In this document: positions 14,768 through 21,383 of the stretch, in pieces
Layout of the letters: every line of letters begins with the position of its first letter
Numbering within the stretch: position 1 is the first letter of the stretch
Source of the DNA: a virus
DNA: 31,369 nt
Virus record (IMG/VR): IMGVR_UViG_3300021389_000093
Location: 1 to 31,369 of that record
Direction: 5' to 3' (one strand)
The notes under the pieces: model-generated
What the model was told of the DNA's origin: nothing
Seen by the model: the letters and a program-made list of their open reading frames with translations, nothing else
Database searches by the model: none
Translations under genes and position numbers: made by a program

Positions 14768-14813
14768 CTTATCGTTACTAGTATAGAGTAAGTATTGCTT
14801 ATCGTTACTAGTA
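14768..14813. repeat. Pair of 16-bp direct repeats, 30 bp apart
   Basis: CTTATCGTTACTAGTA occurs at 14768-14783 and again at 14798-14813. The 30-bp offset is close to three helical turns, so both copies face the same side of the DNA. They lie between the two leftward promoters. Confidence 0.85.
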
Positions 14814-14820
14814 AGAGGGG

Positions 14821-14917
14821 TACTTTAAGTATACTTTAAGTATTTACTTATATTATTATTATTAGTAGATGATAATACTTATAGTTACTTTAAGTAACCT
14901 AAAGTATACTTTAAGTA
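14821..14917. repeat. Cluster of four TACTTTAAGTA palindromes
   Basis: Exact copies lie at 14821-14831, 14832-14842 (head to tail), 14886-14896 (extended to a 13-bp TTACTTTAAGTAA) and 14907-14917. A near copy, TACTTAAAGTT, is at 14986-14996. The copy at 14907-14917 covers the predicted start of the consensus promoter at 14919-14946. This looks like an operator array. Confidence 0.85.
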
Positions 14918-14918
14918 T

Positions 14919-14946
14919 ATTATATCACATTATTAAACTATGTCAA
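14919..14946 (-). promoter_or_regulatory. Full-consensus sigma70 promoter, leftward
   Basis: On the minus strand TTGACA (14946-14941) and TATAAT (14924-14919) are 16 bp apart, and TGA stands before the -10 (extended -10). Both hexamers are perfect. The predicted start, near 14912, lies inside a TACTTTAAGTA palindrome. It would transcribe the leftward block with a leader of about 220 nt. Confidence 0.8.
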
Positions 14947-15233
14947 TGGACAAATTGTAGCAGCTTAGTTATTTCTTGTCGAGGGTACTTAAAGTTACTC
15001 AAAGAATTCTTAACGGCGGCGGACTAACTACTATTAGGCTCTGAGAAGCTTAATAAGCCTTACTGACAGCTTGTCTTATGTCGTCAGGTTAAGATATACC
15101 CGGCGACTACCTAAAGGCTCTCTATGGAGCTGTATAATGTATTAACATAATATTCAACATAATGGTCTATCATTATCTCCAATATCAATATAATGATAAA
15201 AAGGATAAGGTATACCCCCAGTTCCAGGATAAT

Positions 15234-15246
15234 GTTATAATATAAC
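15234..15246. repeat. 13-bp palindrome GTTATA-N-TATAAC, copy 1
   Basis: GTTATA-a-TATAAC is at 15234-15246; a second copy, GTTATA-c-TATAAC, is at 15472-15484. TATAAC is the -10 of the shared promoter family, but neither copy has a -35 at the right distance on either strand. Confidence 0.5.
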
Positions 15247-15281
15247 GTATTTACATAATGTAGTTAACAGCTTTAAAAATA

Positions 15282-15354
15282 CCCCCCGCTGTCATTGGCT
15301 GTATACGCTACCTAGTACCCCCCGTCTGCCCCATGTCCCCCCTCTTTGTTCCCC
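15282..15354 (-). other. C-run tract: G-quadruplex / i-motif candidate
   Basis: On the plus strand C-runs lie at 15282-15287 (6), 15318-15323 (6), 15329-15332 (4), 15337-15342 (6) and 15351-15354 (4). On the minus strand the last four give four G-runs of at least 4 with loops of 8, 4 and 5 nt, a good G-quadruplex pattern. A further C5 is at 15215-15219. The surroundings are very AT-rich. Confidence 0.65.
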
Positions 15355-15402
15355 TTACGTTCTTATCAAGTAAATTGTTATGCTTATCTTTATGCTAACT
15401 TA

Positions 15403-15429
15403 TTGAAATCATTAGATTATTTATATAAT
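15403..15429 (+). promoter_or_regulatory. Possible rightward early promoter
   Basis: TTGAAA (15403-15408) and TATAAT (15424-15429) are 15 bp apart, slightly short. It points toward the early genes and would start near 15436, upstream of a possible 24-codon reading frame. The AT-rich context makes chance matches likely. Confidence 0.35.
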
Positions 15430-15457
15430 TATGAATTATCTATAAGGTAAATACACT

Positions 15458-15532
15458 ATGAAATACGTTATGTTATACTATAACACCTCTCAACAGCAAT
15501 TTAGAAGTACAACTTCTATACCATCTATTTAA
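15458..15532 (+). CDS. Possible 24-aa leader peptide
   Basis: An ATG at 15458 opens a 24-codon frame encoding MKYVMLYYNTSQQQFRSTTS then IPSI, ending in TAA. AAGG lies about 10 nt upstream and a promoter-like sequence lies before that. It contains a 17-bp inverted repeat. There is no similarity I recognise; it may be only noncoding sequence. Confidence 0.22.
   Translation: MKYVMLYYNTSQQQFRSTTSIPSI
15502..15518. repeat. 17-bp inverted repeat
   Basis: TAGAAGT-aca-ACTTCTA is a perfect 7-bp inverted repeat with a 3-bp centre. Its size and symmetry are those of a dimeric repressor site. No copy was noticed elsewhere in the window. Confidence 0.5.
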
Positions 15533-15535
15533 TTT

Positions 15536-15612
15536 AATATTAAACCATACCCCTAGTAAATCATAATAATAGTTCAATGCTAAACCATAAAGTAGTTCAA
15601 CATTAAACTAAA
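15536..15612. repeat. Three degenerate 14-bp direct repeats
   Basis: AATATTAAACCATA (15536-15549), AATGCTAAACCATA (15576-15589, exactly 40 bp on) and AACATTAAACTAAA (15599-15612) share AAYRYTAAAC. They lie in very AT-rich DNA and may be origin iterons or chance similarity. Confidence 0.42.
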
Positions 15613-15907
15613 TTTTATTTCCAGTTCATAATGATATTATAATAAAATAATATTAAATTTGTTTTCCTTTGTTTTCAATGACTTACAAGAGATTTTATAA
15701 AAATATTACAAAATATGTAAATTTCTTGTTGATTTATTAAATTATATCATTAGTTTGATATTCAGAAATTGATTATAAATATTTTCGGAGTGAGATTATA
15801 TTTTAGATTTTAGTAGTTTTTTAAACTATGTGCTATTTGAAATTTACCTAATCCAATAGGTTTTTATATTAAGGTTTTAGGGTCTTAATAATTGGAAAGG
15901 TTGCAGA

Positions 15908-15918
15908 TACTTAAAGTA
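15908..15918. repeat. Solitary TACTTAAAGTA palindrome
   Basis: An exact copy of the 11-bp palindrome, 450 bp before the first rightward gene. TTGCAG (15901-15906, just before it) could be a weak -35, which would put the palindrome between -35 and -10. That promoter is speculative. Confidence 0.6.
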
Positions 15919-16277
15919 AAAATATTCAGTAATGAATATAGAAACTTAACTAGGAAAGTATCCTATAAAATATTAATTGCCTAGGCTACTCAGTTTTTTA
16001 ATCTGACGAATTAAAATGCTTGGTATGATCCGAATAGAGAGAAAGCATTAAACGTACCTATATATAATAGGGGTCTTTAATGTTAGTAAAAGTAAAAGGG
16101 ATATTCCTAAGGGAAAAGAATTAAACATCTATAATTGGTGAAGGTATTAGACGACAGTCTTTCTTGAGTGAACAAAATTGAAGATATTGACAGCAATTAT
16201 TAATAAAATTTCAATCGGTTATGCTAATTGGTTTTATTAGATGGTGTTTATTATTATTTTAAAATTATTAAAAATTT

Positions 16278-16306
16278 ATTAAGCGGTTTTAATCACGCCG
16301 CTTAAT
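16278..16306. terminator. 9-bp-stem hairpin before the first rightward gene
   Basis: ATTAAGCGG (16278-16286) pairs with CCGCTTAAT (16298-16306) around an 11-nt loop. In the leftward direction it is followed by AAATTTTTAATAATTTT, so it could stop leftward RNA. In the rightward direction it would be a leader structure about 58 nt before the ATG. Confidence 0.45.
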
Positions 16307-16363
16307 TGGTGTTTAATAATAATATTAAGCAAAATGAAATAATATAAAAAGGAAAGAAATATT

Positions 16364-16903
16364 ATGACAAATACAGTAACAAAAATTGAAGCAAATTTTG
16401 GTCGTTCACTTGGTAATGGTGCTAATATGGGTAAGTATACTCTTGAAGCATTTAAAACAGTATTAGACCAAAGAGATACAACCATATTAATAGGTCTAAT
16501 TAACCAAGCTAAAAAGCGGGGTGATACACTTGCAGAACGTGCAATAAAATCCATGATCAATATAGTTTATGAAGGTGCAAAGTTTAAAACCGAAAAGAAT
16601 AAAAAGAATGGAAAATCTCACACTAAAATTATTATCAAGGGATTGAAAGCTAATGAAAAATCTATTGCTATCATGGAAGATTTGGTTGAAGCAAAAATTT
16701 CAATGCGTGGTAGTAAATGGAAAGATGCTTTTACAACTAAAACAGTAAAAAAATCTGCACCTCTAAACGTAAAATCTTTTATTGAAACTTGTTCTAAGCG
16801 TTCAACAGATGAATTGAAAGAGATGCAAAAAATAATCAAGGCCGCAATTAAGCATCAACAAAATAATGTAGTTGTTGAATTACCTAATAAAAAGGCCGCA
16901 TAA
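16364..16903 (+). CDS. First rightward gene: Lys-rich hypothetical protein
   Basis: A 179-aa, strongly basic and mostly helical protein: EANFGRSLGNGANMGKYTLE, then DTTILIGLINQAKKRGDTLA and IIKGLKANEKSIAIMEDLVE, ending PNKKAA. AAGGAAAG lies 8 nt before the ATG. It is AT-richer than the structural genes. As first gene after the control region and alone before a hairpin, it is a likely early, highly expressed protein, perhaps for host takeover or DNA binding. I do not recognise its family. Confidence 0.72.
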   Translation: MTNTVTKIEANFGRSLGNGANMGKYTLEAFKTVLDQRDTTILIGLINQAKKRGDTLAERAIKSMINIVYEGAKFKTEKNKKNGKSHTKIIIKGLKANEKSIAIMEDLVEAKISMRGSKWKDAFTTKTVKKSAPLNVKSFIETCSKRSTDELKEMQKIIKAAIKHQQNNVVVELPNKKAA

Positions 16904-16924
16904 TCATAAATGAATATTACATGA

Positions 16925-16949
16925 TACCCCATGCTAATTGCGTGGGGTA
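16925..16949 (+). terminator. Strong hairpin after the first rightward gene
   Basis: TACCCCATGC (16925-16934) pairs with GCGTGGGGTA (16940-16949) over 10 pairs (one G-U) around a 5-nt loop. Only AATTGTT follows, so termination would be partial. It probably separates the first gene from the next ones. Confidence 0.55.
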
Positions 16950-16982
16950 AATTGTTATGTCCATTTATTGAAAGGAATTATT

Positions 16983-17330
16983 ATGGATAAATTTAGGGTC
17001 TACAGTGATATCGCAAGCATATGCCTAGAGATAGGGGGGAATTTTTTTCCAGTCCCTAACGAGATCGGCAGTGATGGTAAGTTCGATGTGGTGGTAGTCG
17101 ATGCCAAAACAGATGGGGTTAAAGGTAAGTTAGGTATAGAATGGCAATTCTATAATACCCTGCAAATCAATCAGGATAATTGTTACCTACACTCTAGCGA
17201 TTGTGCTAGGCTAGATGAGAGTGGGGGTTTACCTTCACATCATGCTAGGTTACATCAATTTAAGCAGGGTAATTACGAAGTATATCGTGATGGGGGTAAT
17301 TTTTTATTCGTTAGATTTGAAAGGAGTTAA
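16983..17330 (+). CDS. Hypothetical early protein
   Basis: A 115-aa protein starting MDKFRVYSDIASICLEIGGN. I use the ATG at 16983 because GAAAGGAATT precedes it; an in-frame ATG at 16938 falls inside the hairpin. The middle (IEWQFYNTLQINQDNCYLHS) and the end (NYEVYRDGGNFLFVRFERS) look like a small beta-rich fold. No family recognised. AAGGAG of the next gene lies inside its last codons. Confidence 0.62.
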   Translation: MDKFRVYSDIASICLEIGGNFFPVPNEIGSDGKFDVVVVDAKTDGVKGKLGIEWQFYNTLQINQDNCYLHSSDCARLDESGGLPSHHARLHQFKQGNYEVYRDGGNFLFVRFERS

Positions 17331-17331
17331 T

Positions 17332-17595
17332 ATGAGTAAACAAAAATATGATTTTGAATTTGATTTTTTATCTGATGGTGGTTTCTTTGGGCGTATGCTT
17401 TATAAAAATAGGATGTGTGACGTTCATTTTTTTAAAGGTTGGATAGATGGTAGAATAGAATATGATTACGTCTGTCGTTATGGTAAGGGCAATAACTATG
17501 AGTGGGGACTTCTCTCTGATCATAAAGGCTATCAAGAAAAAGATAGTGTTAATTTATATAGTGCATTTTTAAAATGGAAAGGGAATATAATATGA
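17332..17595 (+). CDS. Hypothetical early protein
   Basis: An 87-aa protein starting MSKQKYDFEFDFLSDGGFFG, rich in aromatic residues (WIDGRIEYDYVCRYGKGNNY). The ATG at 17332 has a perfect AAGGAG 6 nt upstream and begins one base after the previous stop; upstream in-frame starts are not supported. It overlaps the next small gene as ATGA. No family recognised. Confidence 0.62.
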   Translation: MSKQKYDFEFDFLSDGGFFGRMLYKNRMCDVHFFKGWIDGRIEYDYVCRYGKGNNYEWGLLSDHKGYQEKDSVNLYSAFLKWKGNII

Positions 17596-17717
17596 GTAGT
17601 AGACAAAGGCGTATTAACGCAGAAAATAGAGCAAATAGAAACGCAATATTTGCGATTGTTTTTCTTTTAGTAATCACGTTTATTATAGGCGTGATGGTTG
17701 GAGGTGAATTGTTATGA
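17592..17717 (+). CDS. 41-aa single-pass membrane protein
   Basis: The peptide MSSRQRRINAENRANRNAIF is followed by AIVFLLVITFIIGVMVGGEL and a last L. The basic N-terminal tail and a hydrophobic helix of about 20 residues predict an inner-membrane protein with its N-terminus inside. It is fixed in the operon by ATGA overlaps at both ends (17592-17595 and 17714-17717). Function unknown; small early membrane proteins of phages often act on host processes. Confidence 0.6.
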   Translation: MSSRQRRINAENRANRNAIFAIVFLLVITFIIGVMVGGELL

Positions 17718-18004
17718 GTACAGACGTTTTGCTAGGTGAATGGCAAGGTAATGTTACCTATAACCTTTCGCCTATGATGCGTGAGGTTTTTGTAATACCA
17801 TTGCGTGATATGTATGGTATGACAGGTTATCAAATTTCACATTGTCTTAAAGTAAGTATTCAAAGCATGGTGTTTAAGCATGAGAAACTAGAGAAACTCA
17901 ATCCCTCAAATGGTTGGGGTAGCTATGATGTTTTGTTTAATTTTATATTGGATTTAAAACGTGCTTGTGATGAGTACCCAAATGAAAGGTTAAAGGTATA
18001 TTGA
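17714..18004 (+). CDS. Hypothetical early protein
   Basis: A 96-aa protein: MSTDVLLGEWQGNVTYNLSP, then VIPLRDMYGMTGYQISHCLK and a C-terminal helix (FNFILDLKRACDEYPNERLK). The central segment could be a small HTH-like helical unit, but this is weak. GGAGG lies 9 nt before the ATG, which overlaps the upstream stop. No family recognised. Confidence 0.6.
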   Translation: MSTDVLLGEWQGNVTYNLSPMMREVFVIPLRDMYGMTGYQISHCLKVSIQSMVFKHEKLEKLNPSNGWGSYDVLFNFILDLKRACDEYPNERLKVY

Positions 18005-18005
18005 T

Positions 18006-18371
18006 ATGATGAATTATATTTTAAGTGGTTGGATTGAAACTGAATTTGAACTGGAAAAGTTTCATATAGAAGGTCTTGATCTAGAAGCATGTGTGGCACA
18101 ACTAGCTCATGATTATGATGAGTTAGGTGATGTAGATATGCGAGTAGATGGTGGCTATGGTACGCCTGATTATGATGTTACATCTAAGGTTATTGAAATG
18201 GTGTGTGAACCTACCAAAAAACCAACCTATACTAAAGAGGAGTTGATACTAATAGGTAGGTGGAATGTTATTTGTAATTCACCTAGACCTGAGCTTCCTA
18301 TCGGTGAAACAGAAACCATACCTATAAATATAAATGAATTTGTATGGCTTAAAAAAGAAGGGTTCGTATGA
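18006..18371 (+). CDS. Hypothetical acidic early protein
   Basis: A 121-aa acidic protein: WIETEFELEKFHIEGLDLEA, then LGDVDMRVDGGYGTPDYDVT and PRPELPIGETETIPININEF. AAAGG lies 9 nt before the ATG at 18006; an ATG one codon later is also possible. It overlaps the next gene as ATGA. No family recognised. Confidence 0.6.
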   Translation: MMNYILSGWIETEFELEKFHIEGLDLEACVAQLAHDYDELGDVDMRVDGGYGTPDYDVTSKVIEMVCEPTKKPTYTKEELILIGRWNVICNSPRPELPIGETETIPININEFVWLKKEGFV

Positions 18372-18610
18372 TGAATAGGGATAGCTTCAATCAATGGTTA
18401 GATACATGCCCCACTGATGGTTGGCGTGTGGTGTCGGATACCTACGGCTTCATTCATGTGGCCTATGGTATAGAAGAAGATCATGAATGGGTGGAGGAAT
18501 CCTCATGGTCTCAATTTAAGTTAGCAACACTATGGTTTTTGTTTGGTGGTGTTGTGTCTTTGGGCGTGTTCAGTATGTTTATATCGTTCATGTCTTGGTG
18601 GTTAATGTAA
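18368..18610 (+). CDS. Hypothetical protein with a C-terminal membrane helix
   Basis: An 80-aa protein. Residues 1-47 are soluble and acidic (NQWLDTCPTDGWRVVSDTYG), and residues 51-79 are strongly hydrophobic (LATLWFLFGGVVSLGVFSMF, then ISFMSWWLM), predicting one or two membrane helices at the very end, as in tail-anchored proteins. It overlaps its upstream neighbour by ATGA. No family recognised. Confidence 0.6.
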   Translation: MMNRDSFNQWLDTCPTDGWRVVSDTYGFIHVAYGIEEDHEWVEESSWSQFKLATLWFLFGGVVSLGVFSMFISFMSWWLM

Positions 18611-18627
18611 CAATGAAAGGAATAAAT

Positions 18628-20310
18628 ATGAGTTACGAAATTAGAATTGTGAATAGGGAGTTAGCTAATAACTCTCAATACATTCCTGAGAATGTAGAAC
18701 ACTTGGCGTTGATACCTGACTACAAGCCATTCAGTGTTGATGATGATGACATGATCATCGAGTTCAATACACCTACAGGTGCTTTCCTTGAGGTGAATGA
18801 TGTGAAGTTCAGGGTTAGCTTTGGACATGACCCACAGTCTAATGGCTTTGTGGTCAAGCGTATCTTAGATACAGTACACAGTGACCCTGTATTACAAGCA
18901 TGGGGGGACTGGACATTACCTACACGTAGACCTGATGACAGTTTACGTCAATGGTTTCTGGATGAGATAGGTTATCTAAGTAACCCTGAGCTGAGAACTA
19001 ATGCTTTACCTCATAGGTTGTCTTTGTTTGCACCTATGCGTTCTAAGAGAATACATGGGTACATCAGTATATATCAGAACAGTGACAAGTATATAGCTGA
19101 TCTGCATACACCTATGAAGCCTGGAAAAGCTATCTCTACTATAGCCCCAGAGTTAGACAACAAGACTGTTGATAGGTTAGTCACTGACTTTCTTGATGCC
19201 TTTGCACACAGAGAGTACACAGTCAAAACGTCTAGTAAACCTGATGACTTTCGTAAGGTGTATACAGGTAAGACAGTCGGTACACAGAATGTAAATACTA
19301 CAGGTACTTACAAGTCACTAGCTTCTAGTTGTATGCGGTATACCTTTGATGATGGTGATGGCCCGATGAACCTAGCTATACATCCTACTGAGGTTTATGG
19401 CTCTGGTGATTTCGATATCATATGGGTTGAAGATGCTAAGGGTTTCATCGGTGGTCGTGTGGTTGTCTACATGAAACATGACTCAGGTATACCACAACCA
19501 TCTTATATCTATGGGGCTTGTCAACAAGCATTAGATATGCTAAAAGATTATCTGGACAGTATAGATGCCTGTGATATCTATGACTCTGATTGGTCAGGTG
19601 CTAGGCTATTAGCTATCAAAGACTATGATACTCAGGCTTACATCGGCCCATATCTAGACTTAGAGCCTAGAACTTTAGACCCCCATATATTACCTGATGG
19701 TACTAAAGACAGTGAAGGTAATGCCAACACCAAAGAATACTTAGTCATAGGTTGTGGTGAACTTGATGGCAATGGTTACCAAGGTATCTACAGTGATGAT
19801 GTCAATCGTTGTTACAACTGTGAAGAGTATGTGCATGAAGATGATACACGTCACTCTGAGTACACAGGTAATGTATACTGTGACTGTTGCTTCAATGATG
19901 AACACTTCTATTGTGATTGGTCTGATGAATACTACCATAATGATCAACGCATAAGTGTCTGGTACATCAATAGTGAGGGTAATAAAAGATGCTATGATGT
20001 TGCAGAAGGTTGTGATGGTTATGTATGGTGTGAACGTGACTGTGAGTATTGGGATGCTGACGAAGCATACTACATAGAGTATGAAGATAACTGGGTATCA
20101 CCTACTACATTCGAAGAAGACTACTTTGTATCTGATTGGGATGGACGTATCTACCCTAACGATCAGATGGTCAGTACTATTGAAGATGAGATTGTATCTA
20201 AATATGAGATAGATGATCACAATAGTTCTTCAGATGAATATAAATATAAAAGAAATGACTTCGGTATATACATGAAGTCTTATGAAAAGGAAAACAACAA
20301 TGAAAAATAA
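18628..20310 (+). CDS. 560-aa acidic Cys-rich protein of unknown function
   Basis: The ATG at 18628 has GAAAGG 7 nt upstream. The middle (SCMRYTFDDGDGPMNLAIHP, then VYGSGDFDIIWVEDAKGFIG and YIGPYLDLEPRTL) resembles uncharacterised proteins I remember from other podoviruses. Residues about 375-475 hold eleven Cys (GCGE, CYNC, YCDCC, YCDW, RCYD, GCDG, WCERDC) in patterns suggesting repeated zinc-binding knuckles, mixed with Asp/Glu/Tyr-rich stretches. The C-terminus is acidic and disordered. It overlaps the peptidase-like gene by 11 nt. The strong acidity allows a DNA-mimic or protein-binding role, but that is only a possibility. Confidence 0.7.
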   Translation: MSYEIRIVNRELANNSQYIPENVEHLALIPDYKPFSVDDDDMIIEFNTPTGAFLEVNDVKFRVSFGHDPQSNGFVVKRILDTVHSDPVLQAWGDWTLPTRRPDDSLRQWFLDEIGYLSNPELRTNALPHRLSLFAPMRSKRIHGYISIYQNSDKYIADLHTPMKPGKAISTIAPELDNKTVDRLVTDFLDAFAHREYTVKTSSKPDDFRKVYTGKTVGTQNVNTTGTYKSLASSCMRYTFDDGDGPMNLAIHPTEVYGSGDFDIIWVEDAKGFIGGRVVVYMKHDSGIPQPSYIYGACQQALDMLKDYLDSIDACDIYDSDWSGARLLAIKDYDTQAYIGPYLDLEPRTLDPHILPDGTKDSEGNANTKEYLVIGCGELDGNGYQGIYSDDVNRCYNCEEYVHEDDTRHSEYTGNVYCDCCFNDEHFYCDWSDEYYHNDQRISVWYINSEGNKRCYDVAEGCDGYVWCERDCEYWDADEAYYIEYEDNWVSPTTFEEDYFVSDWDGRIYPNDQMVSTIEDEIVSKYEIDDHNSSSDEYKYKRNDFGIYMKSYEKENNNEK

Positions 20311-21250
20311 TTTAGTGGACATGTTACAATACATGCGTCCTGAGGGTGCTAAGGCACAGAAAGAATTCTGTCTTGAGTATCTCGAACCTGTGTTCGGTAA
20401 GCCTGATGAGTATGGTAATTACATACATCAAGTAGGTGTTAAGCCACGTCTTTGCTTTACTGCACATCACGACACAGTACACAAAGCTGATGGTATGCAG
20501 AAAGTTGTTGTGTCTAACAACATCATATCTGTAGCTGACCCCAAGGTATCAAGCTGTCTAGGTGCTGACTGTACCACAGGCATATGGCTCATACTAAAGA
20601 TGATTGATGCAGGTGTAGAGGGTACATACGTAGTACATGCAGCTGAGGAGATTGGTTGTCAGGGTAGTAAAGCATTGGTCTATAGTAATCCAGTATGGTT
20701 AGATTACACTGATGCTGTTATATCTTTCGACAGGTATGGCACTAAGTCTGTGATCACACACCAGATGGGTATGCGTACTGCATCTGACAAGTTTGCAAAG
20801 TCTTTTGCTACAGCCTTGGCCTTGCCACAGTTAGTATCTGATGATGGTGGTTCTTATACAGATAGTAATGAGTATGCTGACATAGTACCTGAGTGTACTA
20901 ACATTAGTGTGGGTTACTACAATCAACACACAGTCAAAGAGACACAAGACATGTCCTATGCAGAGCTATTGCTTAGTAGTTTATTACAAGCTGACTGGAC
21001 AAAGATTGTTATTGATCGTGACCCTGCTGTACAAGAGTGTATCTATACCAAGTATTCTCTTAATGATGACTACTACTACTCTCACAACCCTGATGCTACA
21101 GAGGAGCTTGTCAATCTAGTATTAGATTATCCTGATAGGATTGCTGATATGCTTGCTACCTATGGTTATACACCAGAAGAAGTTATGAAAGAGTGTAATA
21201 TATCCCCTGACTACTTCGTCAATGACTATGTAGCTAATCGTTATATGTGA
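20300..21250 (+). CDS. Zinc peptidase-like protein (M20/M28/M42 fold)
   Basis: A 316-aa protein with the full metal-site order of co-catalytic zinc peptidases: HxD in TAHHDTVH (H56, D58), bridging Asp in LGADCTTG (D90), EE in HAAEEIGCQG (E116 general base, E117 ligand), Asp in ISFDRYG (D144) and a late His in YYNQHTVKE (H210). Such enzymes remove N-terminal residues or cleave amides of small substrates. The C-terminal 90 residues are outside the family. I start at the ATG at 20300 (AAGG 9 nt upstream) rather than 20282. Substrate unknown. Confidence 0.78.
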   Translation: MKNNLVDMLQYMRPEGAKAQKEFCLEYLEPVFGKPDEYGNYIHQVGVKPRLCFTAHHDTVHKADGMQKVVVSNNIISVADPKVSSCLGADCTTGIWLILKMIDAGVEGTYVVHAAEEIGCQGSKALVYSNPVWLDYTDAVISFDRYGTKSVITHQMGMRTASDKFAKSFATALALPQLVSDDGGSYTDSNEYADIVPECTNISVGYYNQHTVKETQDMSYAELLLSSLLQADWTKIVIDRDPAVQECIYTKYSLNDDYYYSHNPDATEELVNLVLDYPDRIADMLATYGYTPEEVMKECNISPDYFVNDYVANRYM

Positions 21251-21299
21251 CACGTTGTCACAGTGGGTTGATTAATCTCAGATAATATGTATTTTATAG

Positions 21300-21374
21300 T
21301 ACTTAAAGTATACTTAAGGTTACTTTAAGTTTACTATTAATATCTATTATTAATTAATAATAATACTTAAAGTA
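21300..21374. repeat. TACTTAAAGTA sites and 18-bp palindrome upstream of the integrase
   Basis: Exact copies lie at 21300-21310 and 21364-21374, near copies at 21311-21321 (TACTTAAGGTT) and 21321-21331 (TACTTTAAGTT). Between them TATTATTAATTAATAATA (21345-21362) is a perfect palindrome. The last copy abuts the integrase Shine-Dalgarno, so binding there could block expression. TATAGT (21295-21300) may be a weak -10. Confidence 0.82.
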
Positions 21375-21383
21375 AGGAATAAC

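Larger units (their letters stand above)
14690..16363. other. 1.67-kb noncoding divergent region, candidate origin and control region
   Basis: No gene longer than about 25 codons is convincing here. From left to right it holds two leftward promoters, paired 16-bp direct repeats, a cluster of TACTTTAAGTA palindromes, a stretch richer in G+C (about 15010-15130), repeated ATAATG motifs (15130-15260), C-run DNA (15282-15354), then very AT-rich DNA to 16363 with short inverted and direct repeats and a 9-bp-stem hairpin (16278-16306). Genes diverge from it. An origin role is inference; no DnaA-like box array or tRNA was recognised. Confidence 0.6.

Noticed and set aside
14821-14917. attP with integrase arm sites
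   Set aside because: The same palindromes occur 6.4 kb away by the integrase and overlap a promoter start; no core with crossover symmetry was identified. Not excluded.
15234-15246. Divergent promoter pair at the GTTATA-N-TATAAC palindromes
   Set aside because: No -35-like hexamer stands 16-18 bp away on either strand at this or the second copy (15472-15484).
14690-16363. tRNA gene or tRNA-derived attachment site
   Set aside because: No T-arm (GTTCRANNC) with matching stem or acceptor pairing was seen on either strand.
16279-16560. 93-aa frame on the minus strand
   Set aside because: It is antisense to the start of the first rightward gene, which has a strong ribosome site; the frame runs through a hairpin and AT-rich leader.
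16938-17330. Longer starts for several genes (16938, 17215, 18532, 20282, 30037, 10359, 9868)
   Set aside because: Each later ATG has a good Shine-Dalgarno or a stop-start overlap; the longer starts lie in hairpins or deep inside the preceding gene.
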